NCBI RefSeq assembly: GCF_000262465.1
Contig: NZ_CM001489.1
Coordinates: 5,897,352-5,961,351 of the forward strand
From: Frankia sp. QA3
GTDB lineage: Bacteria > Actinomycetota > Actinomycetes > Frankiales > Frankiaceae
Length of the DNA stretch: 64,000 nt
Reading direction: 5' to 3'
Positions 33,688 through 44,802 of the stretch are shown in pieces; within the stretch, counting starts at the first letter, position 1, and each line of letters starts with the position of its first letter. The position numbers and the translations under genes were made by a program. The notes under the pieces are model-generated. The model did not search any database. It had not been told where the DNA came from and was given only the letters and a program-made list of their open reading frames with translations.

Positions 33688-34779
33688 ATGGAGGGCGAGG
33701 GCGCGCCCCCTGCGGCGGCTGCTCCCGACGCCACGCCGCCGGACCGGCTTGGGGTCGAACTCGCGCAGCTGCGCCACTCCCGCGGGATGACCGGCCAGGC
33801 TCTCGCCTCGTCCGTGGGCATCAGCCAGAGCACGATTTCCAAGATTGAGAATGGTCTGCTTCGGCCCAGCCCCGCCGACGTGGAGCGGATCGCCCGGACG
33901 TTGCAGGCTCCGCCCGACCTCGTCCGGCATCTGGTCGACCTCGCCGAACGGCTGCAGTCGTCGGCCGCCCGCCGCACGCCGCGCCGGCGCGGCGGCGGGA
34001 CCGGGATGCAGACCCGGCGGCAGGGCGTGAGCCTCGACCAGGAGGAGATCCTCGACGCCGAGCGGGAGGCGACACTCATCCGGGAGTTCGAGCCGATCCT
34101 GTTGCCCGGGCTGATCCAGATCAGCGAATACGCCCGCCGGGTCGTGAACGGCTACCACCGCATCACCATCGGTGGCGACGAGGGTGCATGGTACCAGCGG
34201 ACCGCGGAGAAGGTCAGCCTGCGGATCAGGCGGCAGAATCTGCTCTACGATGCGACCCGGCGGTTCGAGTTCATCCTGATGGAGTCGGTCCTCGGTAACC
34301 GTTTCGCGCCGCCGGAGTACATGATCGCACAGATCAAGCGGATTGCCGCAGTGGCGGAACTGGAGAACGTTACTGTACGGATCGTGCCGAGCTCCGCCGA
34401 GCTGGAGTATCCGCACGTGCAGGGTTTCACGATTCTGGACGACAGCCTTGTCGTGGTCGAGACGCTGGAGGCCACCGGATACAACCATCCAGACCAGGTC
34501 CGGATCTACGCGAAGATCTTCGAGGAGTATGCCGCACTGACCGCCTCCGACCTCCGCGAGATTCTCGCCAGGTACACGCGCAGCTACGCCGAACTCCTCG
34601 CGCCCCGCCGCCACGCCGGCGACGGCGCCGACCCCGTGGACTCCGCGAACACCCCCACCGCCGTGAACACCCCCACCGCCGTGAACACCCCCACCGAGGC
34701 GAACACCGCCGCGACCGAGGCCGGTCCCACCCGGGGCGGAGAGCTCAGCCCACCGCCGGGAACAGCCGCTCCAGGATGA
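33688..34779 (+). CDS. XRE-family regulator with DUF5753 domain
   Basis: 363 residues from ATG 33688, preferred over an in-frame GTG at 33652 because of a CGGAGG ribosome site. Helix-turn-helix at about 20-75 (LGVELAQLRHSRGMTGQALASSVGISQSTISKIENGLLRPS), then the DUF5753 domain (REFEPILLPGLIQISEYARRVVNGYH, RRFEFILMESVLGNRFAPPEYMIAQIKRIAAVAELENVTVRIVP, GFTILDDSLVVVETL). Such regulators, in pairs with DUF397-type proteins, control development and secondary metabolism. The C-terminal 50 residues contain three NTPTAV repeats. The 3' end overlaps the convergent HAD gene by 35 bp. Confidence 0.9.
   Translation: MEGEGAPPAAAAPDATPPDRLGVELAQLRHSRGMTGQALASSVGISQSTISKIENGLLRPSPADVERIARTLQAPPDLVRHLVDLAERLQSSAARRTPRRRGGGTGMQTRRQGVSLDQEEILDAEREATLIREFEPILLPGLIQISEYARRVVNGYHRITIGGDEGAWYQRTAEKVSLRIRRQNLLYDATRRFEFILMESVLGNRFAPPEYMIAQIKRIAAVAELENVTVRIVPSSAELEYPHVQGFTILDDSLVVVETLEATGYNHPDQVRIYAKIFEEYAALTASDLREILARYTRSYAELLAPRRHAGDGADPVDSANTPTAVNTPTAVNTPTEANTAATEAGPTRGGELSPPPGTAAPG
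34645..34698. repeat. 18-bp tandem repeat (three units) at the DUF5753 regulator 3' end
   Basis: Units GCGAACACCCCCACCGCC, GTGAACACCCCCACCGCC and GTGAACACCCCCACCGAG, encoding ANTPTA/VNTPTA/VNTPTE in frame. Confidence 0.9.
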
Positions 34780-35548
34780 GCGCCACCCCGTCCTCGTCGT
34801 TCGACGCGGTGACCTCGTCGGCGGCGGCGAGGACGTCCGGATGGGCGTTCGCGACGGCGACCGAGTACCCGGCCCAGGCGAACATCGGCAGGTCGTTCGG
34901 CATGTCGCCGAAGGCGATGACGTCGCGGGCGGTCATCCCACGCTCGGCGGCGAGCTCCGCCAGTGCCACGGCTTTGGACACCCCCGGCCCGGCGATCTCG
35001 ACCAGGTCCACGCTCGACGTCGTGACCACGGCGTCCGTGCCGGCAAGCTCGACGATCGCCTGATACACCTCGGTGAACGGCTGACCACCCCGGCGGACCA
35101 GCAGCTTCGTCGCCGGCAGGGCCAGCAGCAGCTCGGGGAACGTCGCGACCAGCTCCTCGGGATCCGGCCACATCGTCTCGAAGGCCGGTTCCCGGCCGAA
35201 CCGGACGCCGCTCTCCACGGCGAACACCGCGTCCGGCACCGCGGCGCGGATGGCGCGGGCCAGCCGCAGCGCGGTCGCCTGCTCCAGATACCGGTGGCTG
35301 ACCGGCACGCCCGCGTCCAGATCGAACACGAGCGCTCCGTTCGCGCAGATGGCGAGGCCGGAGGCCGCCGTCTGCGCCACGACGCCCGCCATCACCCGGC
35401 TCGGCCGCCCGGTGACGAACACGACGGTCGCCCCGGACCGCTCCACCCGCCGCAGAGCCGCGCGGGTACGCGCCGAGACGGTGCCGTCGCTGCGGATCAG
35501 CGTCCCGTCCAGATCAGTGGCGACGAGGGCAGGCGGGAACACAGTCAC
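34745..35548 (-). CDS. HAD-superfamily phosphatase (Cof-type)
   Basis: About 267 residues. Motif I DLDGTLIRSDGT, motif II VVFVTGRPSR, and motifs III/IV SKAVALAELAAERGM...VIAFGDMPNDLPMF are complete for the Cof/YbiV group that dephosphorylates sugar phosphates or similar. Start ambiguous: TTG 35563, GTG 35548 or GTG 35542; 35548 is used. Its 3' end overlaps the convergent DUF5753 regulator by 35 bp. Confidence 0.85.
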   Translation of the reverse strand: MTVFPPALVATDLDGTLIRSDGTVSARTRAALRRVERSGATVVFVTGRPSRVMAGVVAQTAASGLAICANGALVFDLDAGVPVSHRYLEQATALRLARAIRAAVPDAVFAVESGVRFGREPAFETMWPDPEELVATFPELLLALPATKLLVRRGGQPFTEVYQAIVELAGTDAVVTTSSVDLVEIAGPGVSKAVALAELAAERGMTARDVIAFGDMPNDLPMFAWAGYSVAVANAHPDVLAAADEVTASNDEDGVALILERLFPAVG

Positions 35549-35712
35549 CCAGTCAACCAGCAACGCGGCGCTGGCACGGCGGAATCCGCCAGCATCGCCC
35601 CCGGCCGCGGGCCGGCGGCCACCGAGCTCCGACGATGTCCCGCCGCGGCTGTCGAGGTCCGCGGTCGAAGTCGATGTTCGGCGCGGCTGCCGCCGGCCCG
35701 GTGGCAGGTAGC

Positions 35713-36138
35713 ATGCCGAGCATGGTTCCTGCCAATCGGCCCGGGTCGTCGCCGTCCGGGCGTCTGTCCCGACCCGGGGCGGACGGGGATGCGCCCCGCC
35801 CCGTCGAGGCCGCCGGCGATCTCACCGCGGCGATCGGCAGCACGCACACCGCCGCCGCGCCGAATACAGCCAACGGAAAAACATTCGACGAACTCTTCGC
35901 CGAGGTTGCCGACAAATGGCAGCGCCGGGCACCCGACTCGGGTACGGTCGCCGCTCTCGACAAGGGCGTTCATCATCTCGGTAAGAAACTCGTCGAGGAG
36001 GCCGCCGAGGCGTGGATGGCGGCCGAGTACGAAGGCCGCGACCGGGCAGCCGAGGAGATCTCGCAGTTGCTCTACTGGAGTCAGCTCCTCATGATTTCCC
36101 TGGGTCTTTCCCTGGACGACGTATACTCCCACCTGTGA
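35713..36138 (+). CDS. hisE: Phosphoribosyl-ATP pyrophosphatase
   Basis: 141 residues from ATG 35713 (a second ATG at 35722 is possible). The HisE core occupies the last 88 residues: KTFDELFAEVADKWQRRAPDSGTVAALDKGVHHLGKKLVEEAAEAWMAAEYEGRDRAAEEISQLLYW. It removes pyrophosphate from PR-ATP in the second step of histidine synthesis. The first 50 residues are Pro/Ala-rich and not part of the family, so the translation start could be downstream. It lies 37 bp before hisG and is co-transcribed with it. Confidence 0.88.
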   Translation: MPSMVPANRPGSSPSGRLSRPGADGDAPRPVEAAGDLTAAIGSTHTAAAPNTANGKTFDELFAEVADKWQRRAPDSGTVAALDKGVHHLGKKLVEEAAEAWMAAEYEGRDRAAEEISQLLYWSQLLMISLGLSLDDVYSHL

Positions 36139-36175
36139 TCGCGCCCCTGTCCTCCGTAGACGCTGAGTAGTGACG

Positions 36176-37024
36176 ATGCTTCGTATCGCGGTTCCAAACA
36201 AGGGGTCGCTGTCCGCGGCCTCCAGCCAGTTGCTCGCCGACGCCGGCTACCAGGCCCGGCGCGAGTCCGCGGAGCTGGTGGTCACCGATGTCGAGCACGA
36301 CATCGAGTTCTTCTTCCTCCGTCCACGCGATATCGCCGTATACGTCGGTTCGGGGCGCCTCGATCTCGGAATCACCGGCCGCGACCTGCTCCTGGACAGC
36401 AACGCCGCCGCGGCGGAGTTGCTGCCGCTCGGGTACGCGCACGCCACCTTCCGCTACGCCGCCCCGGAGGGCACGCTCGCGGACGTGGCGGAGCTGCAGG
36501 GCAGGCGGATCGCCACATCGTTCCCGGCGCTGGTGCGGGCGGATCTTGCCGGCCGCGGCATCACTCCGGCGAGCATCGTGACCCTCGACGGTGCGGTGGA
36601 GACGGCGGTGCGGCTCGGGGTCGCGGACGCGGTCGCCGACGTGGTCGAGACCGGCCGCACGCTGCGGGCCGCCGGGCTGGAGCTGCTCGGGGAGCCGGTC
36701 CTGCGGTCCGAAGCGATCATCATCGCCAAGCGGGGGGCGGAGCTGTCCACGGCACACGAGCGGTTGCTGCGCCGTGTGCAGGGCGTCCTCGTCGCTCGCC
36801 GGTACGTGATGATGGATTATGACGTGCCGAGCGCGGTGTTGGAGAAGGCGTGTGACATCACGCCCGGCTACGAATCGCCGACGATCTCCCCATTGCAGCG
36901 GGAGGACTGGGTCGCCGTGCGGGCGATGGTGCCCCGCGCGGAGGTCAATCGGACGATGGACGATCTGTGGGACCTCGGCGCCCGCGGGATCCTCGTCTCC
37001 GGCATCCAGGCCTGCCGCCTGTAA
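36176..37024 (+). CDS. hisG: ATP phosphoribosyltransferase (long form)
   Basis: 282 residues from ATG 36176 (GTG at 36170 also in frame). MLRIAVPNKGSLS is the usual HisG start; LGITGRDLL, ADAVADVVETGRTLRAAGLELL and SEAIIIAKRG follow, and the C-terminal regulatory domain (KACDITPGYESPTISPLQREDWVAVRAMVPRAEVNRTMDDLWDLGARGILVSGIQACRL) marks the long, histidine-inhibited type. First step of histidine synthesis. It forms a hisE-hisG unit. Confidence 0.95.
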   Translation: MLRIAVPNKGSLSAASSQLLADAGYQARRESAELVVTDVEHDIEFFFLRPRDIAVYVGSGRLDLGITGRDLLLDSNAAAAELLPLGYAHATFRYAAPEGTLADVAELQGRRIATSFPALVRADLAGRGITPASIVTLDGAVETAVRLGVADAVADVVETGRTLRAAGLELLGEPVLRSEAIIIAKRGAELSTAHERLLRRVQGVLVARRYVMMDYDVPSAVLEKACDITPGYESPTISPLQREDWVAVRAMVPRAEVNRTMDDLWDLGARGILVSGIQACRL

Positions 37025-37079
37025 CGCTCGCCTTCGTCCCGTTCGATCCCGCTGCCTTCCATCCCGGCGACGATGGCGG

Positions 37080-37124
37080 GCCGCCGAGCGGTCACCCGGA
37101 GGCTGGGCCCGGGTGACCGGCGGC
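37080..37124. terminator. Bidirectional terminator between hisG and folE
   Basis: A 10-bp stem (GGTCACCCGG / CCGGGTGACC) and an outer 6-bp stem (GCCGCC/GGCGGC) around a bulge and a 9-base loop, ending right at the folE stop. It serves the convergent hisG and folE ends. Confidence 0.8.
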
Positions 37125-37876
37125 TCAGCGGCGGCTGCCCAGGATCAGCGACATACCCTCGCTGCGTGTCGCGGTGCTGAGGAACTGGCCACGCACCGCT
37201 GAGGTCACCGTGGTAGCCCCCGGCTTGCGCACCCCACGCATCGACATGCACAGGTGCTCCGCCTCGACGACGACCATCACCCCGCGCGGTTCCAGGACGT
37301 CGACGAGAGCGTCGGCGATCTGGGAGGTCAGCCGTTCCTGGACCTGCGGCCGGCGGGCATAGAGATCCACCAGCCGGGCCAGCTTCGACAGGCCGGTGAT
37401 CTGGCCCCTGTTGTTCGGGATGTAGGCGACGTGCGCCCGGCCCGAGAACACCACCAGGTGGTGCTCGCACAGCGACGAGAAGTCGATGTCGCGGACCAGC
37501 ACCATCTCGTCGTGGCCCTCGTCGAAGACCGTGGTCAGCACATCGGACGGATTCCGACCGAGGCCCTCCACCGCCTCCCGGTAGGCCCGGGCGACCCGGT
37601 CCGGAGTCTTGCGCAGCCCCTCGCGGTCCGGGTCCTCCCCGATCCCGATGAGCAGCTCACGCACGGCACGTGCCACCCGGTCGTGGTCGAACGGGCGCAC
37701 CTGCTGCGGCTTGCCCCGATCCCGGACCAGTGACACCGGGGAGGCTGCCGCGGCCGAACCGTTGCCGTCGGTGCCAGGACCCGGACCGCCGAGGCCGTTC
37801 GATCCGGTGGCGTCCATCTCGGACACCGCTGCGGAGTGCACCCGCTCGTCCGTGAACGCCTCGTGGGAGTCGGACG

Positions 37877-37880
<4 letters not shown>
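37125..37880 (-). CDS. folE: GTP cyclohydrolase I (type IA)
   Basis: 251 residues from TTG 37880, chosen because AGGAG precedes it and its TTG overlaps the ftsH TGA (TTGA). The core carries the zinc motif CEHHLVVF, HVAYIPNNRGQITGLSKLARLVD, and the second zinc Cys in AEHLCMSMRGVRKPGATTVTSAVRG. It converts GTP to dihydroneopterin triphosphate for folate. The first 60 residues are Ser/Gly/Ala-rich and absent in most homologues, so a start further in (ATG near 37817) is possible. In relatives the order hpt-ftsH-folE is followed by folP; that gene is not here. Confidence 0.9.
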
Positions 37881-40054
<2,174 letters not shown>

Positions 40055-40271
40055 CTGTCTGGAGCGCCGGACACGAGCGCTCCACCCTCCTGACGTGTGT
40101 ACTGCCCTCGATCGGGATTCCCTTGTGCCGAGGGTACCGCCGGTGCGCGCATCTCACCGCGCGTACATCCGACCAACGGACCGGCGGCCCGCACTGTTCC
40201 GGGCCGGACGATCCGGTGGTGCACGGAGGTGCACCCGCGGCGCCGATGCCGGGCGGGCCGCGCTGGACGGC

Positions 40272-42101
40272 TCAGGCCGGGGCCCCGCGCTCGATCGCCG
40301 CGGGTGTCAGGGTCCCAACGAAGGGAAGGGTCCGATAATACTCAGAGTAATCAAGGCCGTACCCGACGACAAAAGCGCTGGGAATGTCGAAGCCGACATA
40401 CCGGACGTCGACGTCGACCGCGATCGCTTCCGGCTTGCGGAACAGGGCCAGCACCTCCAGCGAGGCGGGCCCGCGCGAGCGCAGGTTCTTCAGCAGCCAG
40501 GACAGGGTCAACCCGGAGTCGATGATGTCCTCCACGACGAGCACGTCGCGGCCCTCGATCGAGCGGTCCAGGTCCTTGAGGATGCGCACCACCCCGGAGG
40601 AGGAGGTCGACGACCCGTAGGACGACACCGCCATGAACTCCATGGTCAACGGGACGGCGAGGGCCCGGGAGAGGTCGGCCATCACCATCACGGCGCCCTT
40701 GAGCACGCCGACCAGGAGGATCTCCCGGCCGGCGTAGTCGGCGTCGACCCGGGCCGCGAGCTCCGCGATCTTCGCGGCGATCTCGTCGGCGGTGACGAGG
40801 ACCTCGTCGATGTCGGGGTGCGTGGCGGCCGCCGGCGGGCCGTCGTGGGGACTGCCGGCGTCGGGCGTCGTCGTCGCGGCCTGGCTCACCTGATCGTCCT
40901 CCTCGATGTACGCCGCTGCGGCGGCATCCGGCCCGCGGCCGGCGGGTCCGGCGGGTGGCCACGGCGCAGCCACCGGTCCGGTGAGTGTGATCCGGTCCGC
41001 CCAGCGCCGGGCGAGGACACCGCCCGGCAGTGGCACGGGCTTCTGGCCGCGCCAGCGCGTCACCAGTTCCTCCACCGCCCAGACGTGCTCGGCGCGCAAC
41101 GCCGATGCCGAGGCGCCGACGTCGAGGGCGGCCCGGCGCAACACGCGTCCGCGGATCGCGGCGGCCAGGGCGGCGAGCGCCGCCACACCGAAGCCGATCT
41201 CGCCGCCGCCCGGACCCGAGGCCGCAGCGGCGATCGGACCGGTGCTCGGGCCCGCGTTCGGGCCGGGGGGTGCAGTGACGGCCGCGGCGTAGGCATCGGC
41301 GGCGGTCGTGTCCAGCGCGTCCGCGTCGGCCCGCAGCAACTCGGCGCCGCGGGCCAGGGACTCGGCGATGCCCGGCCCGAGCTCGGCCTCCAGCAGCGGC
41401 AGGACGCGGTGGCGCACCCGCGCCCGGGCGAACGCCGGGTCCTGGTTGGTCGGGTCGTCCCAGACCGGCAGCCGCTCGGCGAGGCAGGCGGCCCGGGTCT
41501 GCGTACGGCGCAGGCCCAACAACGGGCGGCGCACCAGGCCGTCGCGCGGGCGCATCCCCCCGAGCGAGCGGGCCCCTGAGCCCCGCGCGAGCCGCAGCAG
41601 CACCGTCTCGGCCTGGTCGTCCAGGGTGTGACCGACCAGCACGGCCCGGGCGCCCAGCCGGTCCGCCGCGGCCAGCAGCGCGCCGCGGCGGGCGTCGCGG
41701 GCGGCGCCCTCCGATCGCGGCGTGTGCGCGGTGAGTACCTCCACGGGGCGCAGCCCGAGGGTCCGCCCCAGCTCGGCGACGCCGCGCGCGCGCTCGGTCG
41801 AGTCGACGTCCCAACCATGATCGACCACCAGCAGGCCGGCCCGCAGGGCCCGGCGGGGGGCGACGAAGGCGAGCGCCGCGGCCAGCGACAGCGAGTCCGG
41901 CCCGCCGGAGCAGGCGACGAGCACCAGCGCGCCCGGGTCGAGATCGGCGACCGCGTTGCGGACCGCGAGCCGGACCGCGGCTACCGCGGGATCCGGCGCC
42001 CGACCAGCCCGCACCGCCCGGCCGGGCGAGGTGCCAGCCGTCCCGCCCACCGGTCCGGCCGCCTCGCCGTAGTGGTCACCGCCGGTGGCGGACCGGGTCA
42101 C
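40272..42101 (-). CDS. TilS - hypoxanthine phosphoribosyltransferase fusion (or overlapping pair)
   Basis: A single open frame of 609 residues from GTG 42101. The N-terminal half is TilS, the tRNA-Ile lysidine synthetase: PP-loop SGGPDSL, HTLDDQAETVLLRLARG, and RRPLLGLRRTQTRAACL. The C-terminal 205 residues are hypoxanthine-guanine phosphoribosyltransferase with VVEDIIDSGLTLSWLL (PRPP loop) and VGFDIPSAFVVGYGLDYSEYYRTLPFVG. No stop separates the two. A strong ribosome site (GAGGAGGA) followed by GTG 40889 lies at the junction, so hpt may also be translated separately, or a linker of about 20 residues joins the two. Fused TilS-HprT proteins are known in some bacteria. Confidence 0.85.
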   Translation of the reverse strand: MTRSATGGDHYGEAAGPVGGTAGTSPGRAVRAGRAPDPAVAAVRLAVRNAVADLDPGALVLVACSGGPDSLSLAAALAFVAPRRALRAGLLVVDHGWDVDSTERARGVAELGRTLGLRPVEVLTAHTPRSEGAARDARRGALLAAADRLGARAVLVGHTLDDQAETVLLRLARGSGARSLGGMRPRDGLVRRPLLGLRRTQTRAACLAERLPVWDDPTNQDPAFARARVRHRVLPLLEAELGPGIAESLARGAELLRADADALDTTAADAYAAAVTAPPGPNAGPSTGPIAAAASGPGGGEIGFGVAALAALAAAIRGRVLRRAALDVGASASALRAEHVWAVEELVTRWRGQKPVPLPGGVLARRWADRITLTGPVAAPWPPAGPAGRGPDAAAAAYIEEDDQVSQAATTTPDAGSPHDGPPAAATHPDIDEVLVTADEIAAKIAELAARVDADYAGREILLVGVLKGAVMVMADLSRALAVPLTMEFMAVSSYGSSTSSSGVVRILKDLDRSIEGRDVLVVEDIIDSGLTLSWLLKNLRSRGPASLEVLALFRKPEAIAVDVDVRYVGFDIPSAFVVGYGLDYSEYYRTLPFVGTLTPAAIERGAPA

Positions 42102-42153
42102 CGCGCCGGCCGGCGGCTGGAAGAGCCGGTGGGAGCCCCGCGGACCACGGCAG

Positions 42154-43266
42154 TCACGCTGAGATCGACGGGCGGCTGCCGAGGACGCGCTGCATCCATG
42201 CGGTGGGATCGGCCAGCTCCGCGCGGGTCGGCAGCGTCGTCGGCGACTCCCAGACGGTGTTGAAGCCCGCCACCCCGGCCTCGGCGACGACGGCCCGCAC
42301 GAAGGCGCCGCCCTGGCGATACTGCTGGAGCTTGAGGTCCAGCCCGAGCAGGCGGCGGATGAACCGGTCGAGCGGCGAGCCGCCGTCGCGGCGGCCCTCG
42401 AACTTCGACCGGATGTCGGCAACGGTGGGGACCACCCGGGGTCCCACGGCGTCCATCACCTGGTCCGCGTGGCCCTCCAGCAGCGTCATGATCGCCTGGA
42501 GCCGGTCCAGCACCGCCCGCTGAGCCGGGGTCTGGAGCGCCTCCACCACACTCGGGCTGTCGGCGCTGCGGTCGAACACCGCCCCGCGCACCGCGGCCAC
42601 CGCCGAGCGGACCCGGTCCGCCAGGACGTCCGGATCGAGATCGGTGGCCTCGATGAACGCGGTGATCTCGGACTCCAGGTGGGACCGCAGCCACGGCACG
42701 GCGGTGAACTGGGTCCGATGGGTCTGCTCGTGCAGGCAGACCCACATCCGGAAGTCACGCGGCACGACGCCCATCGTGGCCTCGGCGTGGGCGATGTTCG
42801 GCGCGACCAGGCTCAGCCGGCCGACCGCGTCCGGCGTGGCCGACCCGTCGGGGCCGGTGAGGTACTCCTCTGGCGGCAGGAACACCTCGTACTGGCCCAG
42901 CACCTTGCTGGCGAGGTAGGCCAGCGCCGTGCCGAGCTGGATGCCGGTGACCCGCCGGCCGACGGCCGTGGAGAAGGTGCCGCGCTGCTGGTCGGACAGC
43001 TTGCTGAGCAGGGGCGTGGTGAGCACCCGCAGGCCGGCGACGTTGGAACGCACCCATTCGGGCCGGTCCACCACGTTGATGGGGGTGATGGCGCCGGCCG
43101 GCGCGAGGCGGGTGTAGTCCTCCACGTGCCACTCGGCCTCCACCGCGAGGCGGCGGAGCTCGGCGACGACCTCGCCGGCCTGCTCCCGGGTGATCTGCGG
43201 GCCGGGGCGGACCAGCCTTCTCGCCGTCGTCACGGCGAGTTCCCAGTCGACCAGCTCGGCGTCCAC
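42154..43266 (-). CDS. Zinc-dependent metallohydrolase, DUF2342 / F420-biosynthesis-associated family
   Basis: 370 residues from ATG 43266. The zincin motif HEQTH (H179-H183) sits in MWVCLHEQTHRTQFTAVPWLRSHLE, and the flanking regions (TPINVVDRPEWVRSNVAGLRVLTTPLL; LEGHADQVMDAVG) match the actinobacterial DUF2342 family, named for its link to coenzyme F420 genes, with unknown substrate. It lies directly upstream of tilS on the same strand and is co-transcribed with it, which is a conserved order (dacB - zincin - tilS - hpt - ftsH) in actinobacteria. Confidence 0.88.
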   Translation of the reverse strand: MDAELVDWELAVTTARRLVRPGPQITREQAGEVVAELRRLAVEAEWHVEDYTRLAPAGAITPINVVDRPEWVRSNVAGLRVLTTPLLSKLSDQQRGTFSTAVGRRVTGIQLGTALAYLASKVLGQYEVFLPPEEYLTGPDGSATPDAVGRLSLVAPNIAHAEATMGVVPRDFRMWVCLHEQTHRTQFTAVPWLRSHLESEITAFIEATDLDPDVLADRVRSAVAAVRGAVFDRSADSPSVVEALQTPAQRAVLDRLQAIMTLLEGHADQVMDAVGPRVVPTVADIRSKFEGRRDGGSPLDRFIRRLLGLDLKLQQYRQGGAFVRAVVAEAGVAGFNTVWESPTTLPTRAELADPTAWMQRVLGSRPSISA

Positions 43267-43371
43267 GAATCCGAGCGTACCGGGCCGGCCCGCGCTCTGC
43301 TCCCGCGTCGCCGACGCCGGGGCGCGGCGCCGGCTGAGCCGTCACGGGTCGTTTCCGAGATAACCGCCGTC

Positions 43372-44802
43372 TCAGCGGGTCGGGACGGTCGGCGCGCCCT
43401 GCGCGCCCTGCGCGGCCGGTGCCGGCGCGGGGCAGCCACAGCCCGCGAGCGCCGCCGCGACCCGGTCGAGCGCGGCCTTGGTGCCGCCCCCCTCCTCGGC
43501 CGGCGACAGGAAGGCGAACAGCAACAGCCGCCCGTCGGCGTCGACGAGCTGGCCGGCGAGGCTGCTGACGTTGCGCAGCGTGCCGGTCTTGGCCCGCACG
43601 TCACCCGCGCCCGGCGCCGTGTCCGCGGTGGCATAGCGGTCGTTCAGGGTGCCGGAGAAGCCGGCCACCGGCAGTCCGGTCAACACGGTGCGCAGGGCGG
43701 GCCGGGTGGGGATGACGGCCGCGCGCAGCAGCGCCACGAGGGTGGCGGGGGCGATCAGATCGGTGGTGGACAGGCCGCTGACGTCATTGAGGGCCATCCC
43801 CGTCGTGGGGATGCCGAGTTCGGTGACCGTATCGGTCACCGCCCTCGCGGCCCCGGCGAACGAGGCCGGCAGTCCGCGACGCAGGGCGACCAGCCGGCCC
43901 AGGCTCTCCGCCAGGTCGTTGTCCGACTCGGTGAGCATGCGTTCGACGAGTACCCGCACCGGCGGGCTGTCCACCGCGGCGACGCGGCGCGCCCCCGCCT
44001 CGGCGCGCCCGAGATCCACCGCACCGACCGGAATCCCGGCGGCCGCGAGCGCCCCCGCGAATGCCGCCGTCGCCGCCGCCGCGGGGATGGGGTTGCGCGG
44101 ACCCTCGGCGCCGGGGGCGGAGCGCCCCGCGTCGAGTTCCAGTGCGGAGACCGGCGCGACGTCGCCGTCGGTCACGTAGTTGTCGCGCCAGCCCGGGGCC
44201 CGGTCCGGGCCGACGAACAACGACGCGTCGCCGACCACCCGGGCCACCGAGATGATGCCGGCCGCCTTGACCTGGGCGACGAGATCGGCGAGTCGGGCCA
44301 GCGCCGGGTAGCCGCCGGTCTCGGGCGACGCGGTCAGCGTCGGGTCGCCGCCGCCCACGAGCCACAGCGTGCCGCCGGGCGCGAGGCCGGTGCCGCCCGG
44401 AGGTGGGCTGTAGAGCACCGACGTCCGCAGCCGGGTGTCCGGGAACGTGACGAGCGCCGCCGTGGCGACCGCCGTCTTGAGCGTCGACGCCGGCACGGCC
44501 GGGGTTCGGGCGCGGTTGTCCAGCAGCACGCGACCGGTCAGCGCGTCGACGACGAAGGCGGCGGGTCCGGCGAGGACGGGGTCGCCGAGCGGGCCGGCAA
44601 GGCGAGCGGCGACCGCCGCGGGCTGGGGCGTGGGTGCGGCCGGGTCCAGACCCGCGAGGACCGCGGCCCCCGCCCGGGCCGGTCCGGCGCCGGGCGCAAC
44701 GGGTCCGCCGGTGGCGCCACCGGCGGACAGGGAACCGGCGAGCAGGGCGCCGGCCAGTGCGGTGAGCGCCCCTATCCGAGCGACCGGCGCGGCTGACGTC
44801 AC
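43372..44802 (-). CDS. dacB: D-alanyl-D-alanine carboxypeptidase/endopeptidase (PBP4-type, DacB)
   Basis: 476 residues from GTG 44802, which gives a signal-anchor-like start (ARIGALTALAGALLAGSLSAG). Catalytic motifs of class C penicillin-binding proteins are all present: SxxK as STLK (S106-K109), SxN as SDN in LTESDNDLAESLGRL, and KTG in RAKTGTLRNVSSLAG. The large insertion between SxxK and SxN is typical of PBP4. It trims or opens crosslinked peptidoglycan outside the cell. The C-terminal 30 residues are Ala/Gln-rich. First gene of the minus-strand run; divergent from ppa. Confidence 0.9.
   Translation of the reverse strand: MTSAAPVARIGALTALAGALLAGSLSAGGATGGPVAPGAGPARAGAAVLAGLDPAAPTPQPAAVAARLAGPLGDPVLAGPAAFVVDALTGRVLLDNRARTPAVPASTLKTAVATAALVTFPDTRLRTSVLYSPPPGGTGLAPGGTLWLVGGGDPTLTASPETGGYPALARLADLVAQVKAAGIISVARVVGDASLFVGPDRAPGWRDNYVTDGDVAPVSALELDAGRSAPGAEGPRNPIPAAAATAAFAGALAAAGIPVGAVDLGRAEAGARRVAAVDSPPVRVLVERMLTESDNDLAESLGRLVALRRGLPASFAGAARAVTDTVTELGIPTTGMALNDVSGLSTTDLIAPATLVALLRAAVIPTRPALRTVLTGLPVAGFSGTLNDRYATADTAPGAGDVRAKTGTLRNVSSLAGQLVDADGRLLLFAFLSPAEEGGGTKAALDRVAAALAGCGCPAPAPAAQGAQGAPTVPTR

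Noticed and set aside
42469..44796. Plus-strand open frame of 775 codons opposite the zincin and dacB genes
   Set aside because: Arg/Gly/His-rich shadow; both minus-strand genes have full catalytic motifs.
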